Of a stretch of 64,000 bases of DNA, positions 12,752 to 26,300 are shown one piece after another. Both the position numbers and the translations under genes were made by a program. Source of the stretch: Bolinopsis microptera (Eukaryota > Ctenophora > Tentaculata > Lobata > Bolinopsidae); assembly GCF_026151205.1 (NCBI RefSeq), contig NC_087075.1, positions 11,702,303-11,766,302 on the forward strand. The letters are read 5' to 3'. Every line of letters begins with the position of its first letter. The first letter of the stretch is position 1. Below the pieces are notes generated by a model. It made no database searches, was not told the origin of the DNA, and worked only from the letters and a program-made list of their open reading frames with translations.

Positions 12752-14389
12752 CACTGTCTTTGTGGTTTATGAATATTTCGATTATTTGTGAGCAAGATGA
12801 TTCGTTTTATCTGGCTTGTCTTAGAATTTGGAAAATAGAAATTAAACTCGGTTTTAAGTTTTGTACTGCTAAAATACCTTAACAATAACAAATAGAAATT
12901 TCAATCAATACAATATAATCTTAAGCACAGAGGTAGACTATATAAAGTCTTTATTAAACACAAATTCGAAATGTGAAAAGTGAATCTAATTACATAATAT
13001 GAGTTCCTTACAAGTATACATGGGGCGGTCATTTTAAGTTTCATTTCGGGAAATTTGCAGAAATATGTCCCTCTTATTCGATAGAGCGTGAGATTAGTTA
13101 TGTCAAGATATAGGCAAACTTTTAGATACATCTTTATCAAATATCAAATTATTATTATTATTAATTTTATTGTTTTAAATAAGTAAATACTAACTCAGAA
13201 ATCAATCAGATTTTAACCTTCGTCAGAAAAATACATCATAAAATTTTAAATATGAGTCAATTCAAAGCAAAGGTAAAAACAAGATTGTAAACGAAATATT
13301 AAGATAATGACACGTTCTAAATCCAAGTCAAGAAATTATTAAATTGAAATGCCTTTCTCAGTATTTTAATGGGGTAACCTACCTAATTGGGGGACTTTTG
13401 ATAATTCTGTCATATCAATGTTTCGCCGGGCATTCAAATGTCGCTTACGGTAAGCCAACTAATTCATTAAATATTTGATTCATTAATTAATTGAACGTAA
13501 AACCATATTTTTGTCAGATACAATAGACTAAAATTCATTAACCAATTTTAATCGAATCGAAACGAAACAAATATTGAAACTCTCACATTTCAAAAGCACA
13601 ATCCTCAATAAAACCACTCAATAAACTCTCGTAGTTCCCGAATATCGTTCCATACTAACCCAAACTAATATGGTTAAATCTACCACAACCTTATATCAGC
13701 GGTTATTTGGGCTTCATTCTAACGGACAAATTGCACTTCATCCATACGTCCTAAGTACTACACTAACAAAGTTCATTCCTCCAAACAACTAATTTATAAC
13801 CACAAACATAAACAACCACAAAGGTAAACAAACCTAATCATTCACATATACATTTTCAGCAAAATGAAACATCATGGTCTTCAATTCCAAACTCATAAAC
13901 TGCACTTCAACTTCTAACGAAACAATCAAAAACAGTCCTCCTTATCTAGGCTTTGTAAGGAGTCCGGACTCTACGGTGCGAGACTCTACAGCGGCAGATT
14001 TTTTGGCACAAAAAAGTTAGGGTTAGGGTTGAGGTTTATGGGTTAGCATTTTGGTTATGATATGGTTAGGGTTTAAAGTTAGAGTTAGGGTTAGGGTTTG
14101 GGAATGAGAATTTTATCTCAACCTAAACCTAACCCTAGTTTTTGCACCGTCAAATTTCCCACCGTCAAGTCTAAGGCCGTAGAGTCCCGGACCCCTTTCT
14201 GAGCCCAGTGTTTTGAAAACAAACCGCTAAGTAGGGGGTTGGGGGAGAGTACCCCTAAGAAGTAACTTAAGTCTACAAATACGGGCACAAAAATGTTATC
14301 AGTTTGTAATGACGTATCAGAGAACCAGCTCGTAGTTTATATCATGTTTAGTGACGTCATAGTTCGGTTGATGACGTCATAGGTATTGC
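12752..14389. other. Intergenic region downstream of the MADD gene
   Basis: No exon is seen. It contains AT-rich sequence and, at about 14018-14135, a degenerate TTAGGG-type tract in both orientations. The MADD 3' UTR must lie at the right side of this stretch. I did not find a convincing polyadenylation signal close to the stop codon. Confidence 0.5.
14018..14135. repeat. Interstitial telomere-like TTAGGG tract, degenerate
   Basis: Several TTAGGG and GGTTAGGGTT units are interspersed with variants, then CCTAAACCTAACCCTAG on the other strand about 80 bp later, so the tract is partly inverted. A cleaner tract lies at 35903-35950. Confidence 0.7.
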
Positions 14390-17300
14390 TCAAATTCCTT
14401 CCTCGTCGTCACTAGACATGAACTGATACTCAGGGCTGGAGAGACAAATACTGCTCTCCTCATCAGACGTAACTGAGCTGTCACGTGAGCCTGTCGGAAA
14501 ATGTCGATTAAAATAAATTAAAGTTCAATAACATAATTAATTAACTGACTAATTGATGATGATCAACTGACTAATTAATTCACTGATCTTATGGGTATTT
14601 GCTATTTAGAAATTAGAATCATCAATTTCATGAATGTCTCAGTTGCGGAAATAAAAGTAAGAATATTACAAACCAGGTCGAAGGTGTTTCTTAGGTTTAT
14701 GCAGCGACATCCGCTCAAAGGAGGTTAGGATTCTGTCACAGATTGAGGACCCTTGACTCGTCTTGAAAACGTACGGCTTCACCTGCAACATTAGATATAA
14801 TATTTTAGATTAACATGTACATTGTACATATACATGTTGATTTCTTGATTCTTAAAAAAGAAATAAATGGATATGTTTTAAAATTGTATTTTGGAATAAG
14901 ATGGTCTTCACAAAAAAAAATGATTTTAAAGATATTTTATATTTTAACTAAAAATAAAAGATGTAATGTTGAGTTTCAATGACTTGGTTACTGAAAGAAG
15001 TGACTTGGTTACTGAAAGAAGTGACTTGGTTACTGAAAGAAGTGACTTGGTTACTGAAAGAAGTGACTTGGTTACTGAAAGAAGTGACTTGGTTACTGAA
15101 AGAAGTGACGTGGTTACTGAAAGAAGTGACTTGGTTACTGAAAGAAGTGACGTGGTTACTGAAAGAAGTGACTTGGTTACTGAAAGTAGTGACTTGGTTA
15201 CTGAAAGAAGTGACTTGGTTACTGAAAGTAGTGACTTGGTTACTGAAAGAAGTGACTTGGTTACTGAAAGAAGTGACGTGGTTACTGAAAGAAGTGACGT
15301 GGTTACTGAAAGAAGTGACTGTTACCTGTCCATTAGCTACTAGAGCATCCAGAGAGATAGAGTCTTTATTTCGTGTTACTCGGAATATCTGACTAACCGG
15401 GATCAGATTCTGAAAATTACCTAATCAATTACAAACTTATATAATTAACTTACATATAATTAACTTACATAATACATAATCAACACATTAACACACACAC
15501 ATCCTCTCAACATACTCATTAAAAAGATGATACAAATTTATTTAAAAGTAAAACTTTATTCAAAAATATTACAAAATATTACCGTCTCAGTCGGGAATTT
15601 GAGTTTGACATAATCTTGCGTAATCTCAAGGTAGACTGTAACCTCAGTATTATTGAATACTTGTACTTCAAACTCAGCTGACGAGTCCTGAAAAATTATT
15701 AGTCGTTACATTCTGATAATCTAATTGATGTTATCGAGCTATTAATTAATTATTCTACCTTGGAAGGATATATATGATGGTTTCTCAGAGAAGAAGTTGA
15801 CTTACAAATTAAAGTAAAGTGGTCCAGGATTACCATATTATTGAGCTCAAATTCACATTTACCTTTTTCGAAACAGTGGAATCAGTCTTCTTTATCCTCT
15901 TGAAACTTTCTTTGATCTTGTTGTAGGCTTCTGCGCTCTGAGTGGGGAAAAACCTGAATATCTCAGATATTTGAAGAAATGATTGCAGCAATTATTTTTT
16001 GTACTCTTCATCAATACAAGACATAAGGAGTAAAAAGAAGTGCAGTATATGCTACCTTAAATATATATTAAATCCTACTATATCTGTACGTTTGGACTAC
16101 AGAATTGTATCTGAGGACTGAGTGACAGGAGATTATTGATCATCGAATTACATTTACGTATGCAACTCAACAAAATAGCGTACTTCAAACTTGAACCTCT
16201 CTGTAAACTTTGCATAAGATTTCAGTATCATCATGAGTCTGAGTCACGAGGCTTATCGTAAAACTCAGCGCCTTGGTTGAATTACTTTGAAAATTTTTGC
16301 CCACACCTCCCTCACTAAATTTGGGGACAAAGGACCACGAGACACAAAATTTCCTCATAGAATCCCATCAAAGTCTGTTGAGTAGCAACATTTATTTGAA
16401 AAACTTTGCAAGGTTAACTTGTTATTAATATTATTTGTATTATTATATGCATAGTTGTAAGTTAACTTTACAAAAGATTTGTTGACCTCATACAATACAG
16501 TGCTTTTTCTAATTTGTTCAATTTAAATTTTTGTTCAATTCAAATCCATTTATTTAATATCTATCGTTTTTCATAGTAAGGATTGTCCACAATACTATTT
16601 TACCCAGTTCATAGCTTTGCAAGAATGCGATACAGAATAATAACATATTTGTGTTGTTGAGCAGCCTGCCAACACATATAAATAAATTAAAAATACATTA
16701 AATTCGCTGCACCTTAAGTAATTATGTCATCATGTGATTATGGGTTACTTTTCCTATATATATATATATGGTCCAAGACAACATTGAACGTACAAGGCCA
16801 ATAAGCAAGACGTAATTCTGTTCGACATCCTTTCCTCGTTAAAATAATTGTAATATTTTCCATAGTTATGGGCGTATCGATTTTATTTTTGCACGCAGTA
16901 TACCTAGTATAAAAATCTCCTAACAGTCACAGTACAAAAATAAATACCTTACTCGGGATTATTACGACGGGTTTATTAACGACCGGTTAAAATATGGTTC
17001 GGGAAAAATATGGCGAAATTGCTCAAAACCCACCACATTTTCCCGGTCGCCATTTTACCGGTGTCCAACCTTTCAATTTTAGATTCAAAAATTTTGTCTC
17101 AGATGTAAATTTCCTTATTAGAGATAAGCAAGTTTAGAAATTTTCGCATTGCTAAAACTTGTGAAACAAGTCGAATTATCAATAATTGTTGAAAGTAGAC
17201 AGAAATAATGACCCGTGGTTAATGAAACTAGATGGAAAATAATTTTTAACATTTGAAGCGTAACAACCAGATCGATATTAAGATAAAGGGAGAGCTGTTT

Positions 17301-20300
17301 AGTCTTCCAATAAGTTGTAATCATCTTCGTTATCTTCATCTGGATCATCCCTTTCATCAGTTTTAATTAATTCAAGTTTTAATTTAACTGTTACTTTTAC
17401 TTTGAGTCCTATTTCATTATGTAGAGATAGTCAATACCTAAGAAATTAAAAATTGGCCTATTTAAATCAAATTTGACAATAAGGATATATGACAAGAATT
17501 GGGCAAAAAGGTGAATTTTTTGCAATTTTAGCCAAATGAAGTCGAAAAACCTACAACAAGTGTCCCAATAGTCTTCTTTAATGAATATAAGACAACGATT
17601 AAAATATGAGCACCCATACCCCTTGGGAACCCTAAAAGCTGAGTAGGCGGGTTTATTAACGACCGGTGAAAATGTGGTTCGGGAAAAATATGGCGAAATT
17701 ACCCTAAACCCACCACTTTATCCCGGTCATAATAATCCCGAGTAAGGTATGCAGAATTGCGCGAGGAATTTGATATCTAACGATTCAATTTGATTAATAC
17801 AGACAAGCCAATCGAGTGATGATGTGTGTTGTGGCTGATCTTTACTATAGATATTTGATGAACCCTCATCTCCCAGATGATGATGATGACAACACTGACC
17901 AGCTTGATCCTGATGGTGCTCTGTTTCTCAGTAAACCCAGCTGCGGCATGTGAAGATGGTAACAGTCTGTGTGGTGATGGGAAAACGTGTGTCTACACCA
18001 TGTACATGTGTGATGCCTACAAGGACGATTGCCCAGATAACTCCGATGAAGACGCTGATTTCTGCAAGAAATTTGAATGTCCAAAAGGAAATTCAAAATG
18101 TACGGATGGTGTCACATGCGTAGAAGGTGGTAAGCCTGAATTATGTCCTAAAACACCTATTTTAAATGAGTGCACTGCTCAGGAAAAAGTTAAGTGCCCT
18201 AATGGCACCTGTGATTGGGATATGGACTGGTGTTTCTTTAGTGACAATGATTGGGATGAGTCAGAAAATTGGGACTCATTCCAATAATCTGATACTAATG
18301 ATGTTGGGAAGTGAAATGACTTAATATACACCTAACTCCTCCTAACTCCTCCTAACTCCTCCTAACTCCTCCTAACTCCTCCTGACTCCTCCTAACTCCT
18401 CCTGACTCCTCCTAACTCCTCCTGACTCCTCCTAACTCCTCCTGACTCCTCCTAACTCCTCCTGACTCCTCCTAACTCCTCCTGACTCCTCCTAACTCCT
18501 CCTAACTCCTCCTAACTCCTCCTAACTCCTCCTAACTCCTCCTGACTCCTCCCCGCTTCTCGCCCCTCTGTCGAACATGGACCTTGGATCGAAAATCCGG
18601 ATATGGAAGATGCAACAATTGGAAATTATTCTCTATTATTTATATATTCTGACGTATATATATCTGATTGGCATGATGAAAATAAATGGACTCAAATGGT
18701 CAAAATAGAGCATCAAAGCGTTTAAATTTTATCTTAGACTTAACTATAAATCTATGCAGTATACTATATCACGTGATAATTTTTTAATGATCAAGCATGC
18801 AATGGCTCTGTTTTTTACTTCGTCAAAAGAGATCAATTTTGTAGTAAAATTCCTTTTCGACGATGATTTTTTGCTGGGCTAGTAGTAGTAGACTGAACAT
18901 AAATACCGTGACACTGCTCAATAATAATTATTGTATCAGTATCGATATGAATTTAAACAAAATCTGTGAATATGATTTATTAATTTGACCAAAGATGCGG
19001 TTGTTTTTTGTCAACATATTGCCAAATCCTAGTCAGATATAGACTCAAGTTGAAATCTTCAAGTCTTACAATCTTGAATCTTTGAAAGATACAATTTAGA
19101 AAATTTGCATTTTGCAATTATAAATTACGACGAGTATGACATACTCAGTGGGGTATAGGATACAAGGGCGGTACTTTCCTTAAAGAGTGGACACGAGGGC
19201 GGGAATTTTCTATGGAGAAAATGGGAGAAAATGGAAAAACCCTTGACTTATTCTCCATTTATGCCATTGGCCCCCCCCCCCCCCCCCATCTGAGGACTGA
19301 GTCACAGGGGATAACTGTTGTATATCCTACCTTCTGAGAATCTTAGGGCAGTTTATCCTACTTTATATATATACTAGAAAGCCCATGGTCACAGGGAGGA
19401 AGCTAATAGTATTTTTTGTTAGTAAGTTTAAATTGAGTCAAAAAATATCACTAAACACAACTAAATGTAATATCAACAAAACCAATAAAAATGCCGTTTT
19501 AACAATCTTTGCACGTGCACGTGCGTGTAAGAACCCTCGTTACCATGGTTACTTTGCAACTACTTATTTCTCGTCTAATTTGCACGTGGGCGGTCGTACA
19601 GTGTACATACAACAAAAAGAATTTTCTGAATTATAGTAGAGACTAGAAAGCCCGTGGTAACAGGGACGAAGCTAGTAGTATTCTTTGAAAGAAAGTTTTA
19701 ATCGCAACAAAAAATATCCATCCCAACCGAAGATACAGCCGATTTAAATATAAAACACTTTAAACACAACATAATAACAACAAAACCGATCAAAATGACG
19801 TTAAAACAATCATTGCACGTGCACGTGCGCATCAAAACACCGTTGCTATGGAACGTTTTGGTTGTTACCTAAATTCCTATTTTTCATCAAATTTGCACGT
19901 GGGCGGCCGCGGTCGTACATACATACATTCTACAAAAAGAATCTTTTGAATTATAGTAGAGATTATATCCTATTATATATATATATATATATCCTACTTT
20001 ATCCTACTATATTCTACTATATCCTACTATATCCTACCTTACATAATACATCCTACTTTATATATATATCCTAGTGATCCTACTAGGCTACTATATCCTA
20101 CTATATCCTACTATATCCTACTCTATCCTACTATATCCTACTATATCCTACCTTTTGACTACAGAACTGTATCTGAGTGACAGGAGACTGCTGGGCACCC
20201 GTCAGAACCCACAGGGACATTATCTTGTACTTCTTACTGAAGGAGACTCGTCTCACGTCCTCCAGGAAATACCGGTCTTTTATCGTCATGTTGCTCGGAG

Positions 20301-20328
20301 ATCGGATAAAAATCGCTTCCGCTGATAT
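14390..20328 (-). CDS. MADD: MADD exons 29-34: C-terminal PH-like tail and stop
   Basis: Exon 29 (20152-20328) starts ISAEAIFIRSPSNM and has YKIMSLWVLTG (family VVLRSNIGTVYERWW, TKVLCLWRR). Exon 30 reads AEAYNKIKESFKRI (family RELYYCVKDSMERA). Exons 31-32 read VTVYLEITQDYVKLKF and NLIPVSQIFRVTR. Exon 33 reads VKPYVFKTSQGSSICDRIL (family HKYKTPMAHEICYSVL). Exon 34 is an acidic tail ending SSDDEEGI before TGA at 14390-14392. The exon 28-29 intron holds the opposite-strand membrane protein gene and the exon 29-30 intron holds the LDLa gene. Confidence 0.88.
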
Positions 20329-23300
20329 CTGAAGAAGTTCTTTGGTTAAACGTGATCATTAAAATTAATACGAAGTTTAAGTTTTAAATCAAATACCTAT
20401 TAGAATTCACTGCTTTAGTTGATTATAATTCTACTCATGTTTTAACGTTCAGCAAGCGTCGTAATCGATCAAATGCCGCCTAAAGGACTATGTACAATAA
20501 CGACCCAAATCGGCAAATCGGTATGATAATTTGTACAGTATACATCCCAGCTTAGTCTTCTTCAATTAATGGCAACCGACGAGATTGGGGAGGGTAAAGA
20601 ATAGACGAATAATCGATCGATAAAAAGGACCCAAGACAACTATTTGGTACGGTATTTTGTTTAAATCTAAAACTTTTATTTTAATGAAATTTTATTAGCA
20701 TTGCTAACCTATCAACGAACTAGCTGAATAAGAACAATCTACAAACGAACATGTTTGGACATCTTCTACTCTGGTTTTTCGTGGACCTTGGAGGTAACTA
20801 AACGTATTAAATCTAAAAAAGATATTCAACTACTTCTTTATCTGATGGCAAAAAGTGTTAATACAATTGTTGACATTTAATTAACTCATTAAATATTTTA
20901 TATCATATACTGCCAGTATCTAATTTAAATAATCACAGAACTTATAAATTGAAATATCAATGACACAAATTATTGCCTAATTAATTAATAAACCTCAGAT
21001 GGGGCAAAGCTTTCGGAATGTCACTCTCATATGGGATGTTGGAAGGATAAAATTATTCGAGCTATAGACGGCTACAAGTTCGCATCAACCAACCCAATAG
21101 AAGATTGTTACCAGTTCGCTAAATTGAGCGGTTGGTCGGTGTTTGCCGTACAAAATAGGAAGCAATGTTATACAGCGGTGGATGCGGGAGAAACATATCA
21201 GAAATATAGAGAGTCTACAGTTCTACAAATTGCAAGGAAGGTGGGAAAGGTGGCTACTGGGGGATGGATGTTTACCTTATAGTTCCTGACTGCGACGATA
21301 AAGGTTAATATTTGAATATTTATAATCCAATCACAATACGATAGAGCATATGCCATATTATATATAAACCTTTTTGAAAACAACTATTCTGTTATTTCCG
21401 GGAACCTTTTAGTTTTAAAAAGAAAAAAAGATTCAATCAGTCAGATCTTGTATCTCATTACTTAATTAATCCAAATCTTACACCAAATTAAATTAGCAAG
21501 CACGATTTATAAACCGACTATGTCAGATGAAGAAAAAGTCCTCGAATGTCGCATTAATCTTGGATGGGTAGTGAGAGTAACCGAGCTATAGCAGACAAAA
21601 CGAGCTTGAAATCAGATAGACCAATTGAGGACTGCTACAACTTCGCCAAAGAGAGGAAATGGTGGGTATTTGGAATTGAGGGCCAGGCTGGTGATCAGTG
21701 TTACACGTCGGCAGACGCAGGGAGATATTATCAGAAAAATGGAAAGTCTACAAATTGCAAGGCGGGCGGTAGAGGGGGCCACTGGGCGATGAATGTTTAT
21801 TGTATTATTCCGGATTGCTCAGATCCAGGTAAATTTGTAGCCTACTTTTACCCTATTGCTTCATTACTTTGGAATATTTCATTACTTTGGAATATTTCAT
21901 CCCTGGAAGCAGTGATCGATTAGGGCATCTGCTAAAACCTTAGAGATTAGCCAGGTCTAGCATTTCAATATAAGATTTAATAAATGACTAATAATTATTA
22001 TTCAAATTTGAAATGTTCTTGTAGTTTGTAATATTCGCCATACTCTGTCTAAGCATCTGATTGACACGAACATCTTAAATATTAAAGATACACCGAAATT
22101 AAATTAGCTATACGGCCTAAGATGAGAAATACGTACGGTACGTACCTTTAAAAATATCTGTACGGTACGTACTTTTAAACTTGGGCTGAAAGGTACAGTG
22201 CTTGCAATTGCAATGGCGCTTTGAACTATGTTGGTTGAAAAAGCTGGCAGATGTTGTTTACGCGATTTTTAGCGCATCCTCATTGTGTGAAACAAACTTT
22301 AGAGACTACAATATCTTATGAATAAAGGAAGGCTGAAGCCTCAGATTGCTGAAAAACTAGTGTCTATTTACTCCAATAAGCACATTAAAATGCGATACTG
22401 ATTTTATCTGTCACTGCTCATTTTCATCTCTCATTGTTAATTTATTATCCTAATAAATAATTTTTCTCTTCGACTGCTACCTCAAATAAAATTATGATAA
22501 TACTAAATAGGAACATTGCGACATTAAAAGGAACATTGCAAGTACTCCACTGACTTTGAAAAAAGTTACATTTTTTCCAAAAAAGGCTGTACCCTATAGG
22601 GCCTGTACGTTACGTACCTTTAAAAGTTGCTGTACCGTACGTACTTTAAGCCCAGTACCGTACGTACTTCTCATTATAGGGTATACCGATGAATAAATTA
22701 AACAATGCCAGATGAGGAAAAGCTATTAGAAGGCCGCACTGATCTTGGATGCTGGAAGGATAGTGAGGATAGAATTATAGCAGACAAAACGAGCTTGATA
22801 TCAGATAGACCAATTGAGGACTGTTACAACTTCGCCAAAGTGAGAAAATGGTCGGTGTTTGGGATTCTGGCTGGTGACCAGTGTTTCACATCAGCAGATG
22901 CAGGGGAAACATATCAGAAACATGGGGAGTCAACAGATTGTTTGGAGGGAGGAAAGGGAGGCTCTTGGGCGATGAATGTTTATCGTGTTACTTCTTCTTC
23001 AATTGGTAAATATACCATATATAAATATAATATATCACCCGCGCGGCGCGCGTCGCACACGCTCTAAGTAAGTAAGCAGGCCCACTCTAATCCCATTCAT
23101 GACAAACTCAACTAGCTTTAACGCCGCTTAACTCAGATATCCAATTAATACCCTGCCAGTGCCATCCAATAAGATTAGCTATTTAAGTCGCACTTTCGAA
23201 GTTTCCCTTTTATTCGTCAAACTCAATTCTTCATGGCTCTTAAGTACTCTCACAACGAAAGGGTCACGTGGTCCAAAAGGACCATATCCGAACAACCTGT

Positions 23301-26300
23301 TCATGTTACCATAACCCGTTACCATAACAACCCGTTACCATAACAACCCGTTACCATAACAACCCGTTACCATATATGGTCTGATTACGGAGCCAGGGGA
23401 CATCATCTCGGCGATTTTTGTTGTTGTTGTTGTAGTTGTTGTTGTTGTTGGGAACCCAAAATGATAAAAGTTTACGCTTTAAAATGCCCGGGGAAATTGA
23501 GTGGATTATTATATTCACTATAGTAGAGTTCCTGGGTAATTTGTAATTATGCTATTATCCTGCAAAGTATTAGATATCAGGAAAAGATCTGTTGAGAGGC
23601 ATTTTAATTGCTTAATTGTATTATAATCACATTTTTAAAATTATATAATCACATCGGGAAGAAGGAGATCTGACCAGTACCATATTAATGTAGACACTTA
23701 GCTTGCTATTTCGTTTGTCCTCTTTGCGTTAAAACTGGCAAAGTTCCAGCATTACGGAAAGGAATATTTTTCCTCTGGTACCTCTTCTACCGGTCGACTA
23801 ACGTCGACTTCTCTTTTTTTCTCTGGATTATGATCCAGCTTGAAAAGTTGCCAAGATTTACCCTCTTTTGTTTTTTTTATCAAATATCGATAGTATTCAA
23901 ATTCATTGCTAAGTTGTCATCTGATAATAATAGTAAAGAAATTGTTCTACATATGCTTTTCTTGATTCTTAAAAGTTAGTCTACTTTCCGAAGCTTTTGT
24001 TGTTACGTCATAAAAAAACGTTTGATCCTTACCACAATCTTTTCGATTGTCGATCTAACCTCATGGTGCACAGCGATACAAAGTATAAGTTCACAAATCT
24101 GATAGAAAAAAAAATGTTATATCTTCGAGGAAGAGGCGACGGATGGAAGAAATACTCTAAAAAATGTGTTTTTTTATGACTTTATTTTTCTGATTTAAGA
24201 TTGTCTTTTGTTTATGGGTTTGTCAATATATAATACTTCAGTTACTGATTGCAGATCACCGTTCATTTCTAGCTAATCCTAGATGAATGCGAATCTAGAT
24301 TTCCTAATTATTCTTTGGAGTGCTCTCCTACACCTGTCAAATGCAGCGGGTAGGTCAAAAGATTAATAATAACTATGATACAAAATTGTTTCCTTATTAT
24401 AATACTTAACTATAATTAAATAAAAATTAAACTAAACATGGTCATGGAAAAGAAAAAGCATCACCCACTAGTGTAACATCACTGTCAAATTGAACAAATT
24501 GACTAACAAATAACAATAAATTTTGAAAACTTTACGGCCAAACAATGATCACCGCCTTGGTATCACCGCACCCTTAAACAGGTACTCTATAAGGAGACTA
24601 CGTATTAGTATTAGTACTAATTAATATTATAATTAGTACTAGATAGTAGTAGTTACAAATAATTAATTACTATTAGTACTTAATAATAGCAAACCCTTAA
24701 ACAATAAACAGGCACTCTAGGAGACTGCACACTAGAAAGGGAACATCTAGGGTGCTGGGCAGACAGATCCAGTAGAGCTATAAGTATAGTCAGACTTACC
24801 TCTAATAATTCTATAGAGGACTGTCAGGTAAGAATTTATTTATTTATATATTATTTATTATCAATATCTAAGATTGTTTTTTGTAATCAATTAAAAGTGT
24901 AATGTAAATTGTTATGTTTATTGTTAACAGATATTTCGTTGATAAAAACGGTAGTGTAATTAGAACATAATTTCCTCTTCAAGTTTATTGTTCCTGAAAG
25001 GCGACTTTTTGAAAATTTGTAACGGGCACCATAACCAAGATAGTGATTAGTGAAGGCATTTAAATTATATTCTTTGTCTCTTAGGTTTAATCTGTATGTT
25101 GTTAAGAAAGTTTTATTAACGTCTTGTATTATACATACTATAAAGTAGTGGAATGTATAAATATAATTACTGGGTCTGTGAACCTAGAATTTTAATCCAA
25201 TCTTTAAATTTTTTTAGAAATATTTATGATGACGTGTGATGATTTTGGTGTCATAATTATTTGATTTAATTTTATTTGATCTCTTTTGCTCAGAAATATG
25301 CAGCAGACAAGGGGTGGGTAATATTTGCGGTTCAATTCAGCAGCGAGTGTTTCACCGCTGCAGACGCGGCAGACACATACCAGAAATACGGGGCTTCCAC
25401 CGAATGTAATTCTAACGGGAGGGGCGGAGATTGGGCCCAGAATGTTTATCGTATCTCTTGTAAATCAGGTGACATATTAAATCGACCATAGTCAACATGG
25501 TGATGTCATAAGGTTTGATACTAGACAACTACTAGTTTATAGATCTGTGGATTGTGGTGGGGTGTAATAAACCAATAAGCTTCCACTATAATTGATCAAT
25601 TAAACCCCAGAATCACTGTAACGCGTAAAAATAAACCTAACCTCCCCACCAGAATCCACATCTATCATAATTATGATGAATATCCGAACTTGCACAAAGC
25701 ACACCATAATATATAATAGACATTTCAAAAACTTGCTGAAAATCACACATTTCGGACAGGTAATAAAAAGTCCCATTTTCCATACTATACTTTCAAATTC
25801 CTTATTCCATCCTCAGAAAAAGAGATAAAAGTGCTCCCGCCAACAGTGATAACAATATTGGCTATAATTAGCGCTGGTTTCCTCTGCTTTGTAGGATATC
25901 GTATCTACCGGCGGTCACAACATACACTGCTCCCTACAAGCACACCCCATTTGAGGAGCAGTGTTGTGATGAGTAACGAACAGCACGCCACGCCCGACTC
26001 ATCAATAAACCCACCAACCACCACACGTGTAACTACACACGTGACCACCACGCGTGTAACTACACACGTGACCACCACACGTGTAACTACACACGTGACC
26101 ACAACGCACGTGACCACACTTGTCACCGCATACGTGATGGACTCACCGCCCTCATACGATGACATTACTAAAAGTATTTGCGGTAAATATAGGGTTCCTA
26201 GCTACGAAGAGACAATAGCTAACAGTAACAGTGTTACTCGAAACGAATGAGGTGGATTTTAAAACAATTTTTGTTATTTTTCAAAACTTTTAGTCTCGGA

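Noticed and set aside
14966-15392. Long + strand frames reading DLVTERS or TWLLKEV repeats
   Set aside because: They come from a 21-bp (7-codon) minisatellite that runs exactly up to a MADD splice donor on the other strand. There is no signal peptide, start context or flanking coding sequence.
26030-26130. CACGTG-rich stretch as a regulatory E-box cluster
   Set aside because: The sites fall inside codons of the Thr/Val/His repeat of the membrane protein and are explained by that coding repeat.
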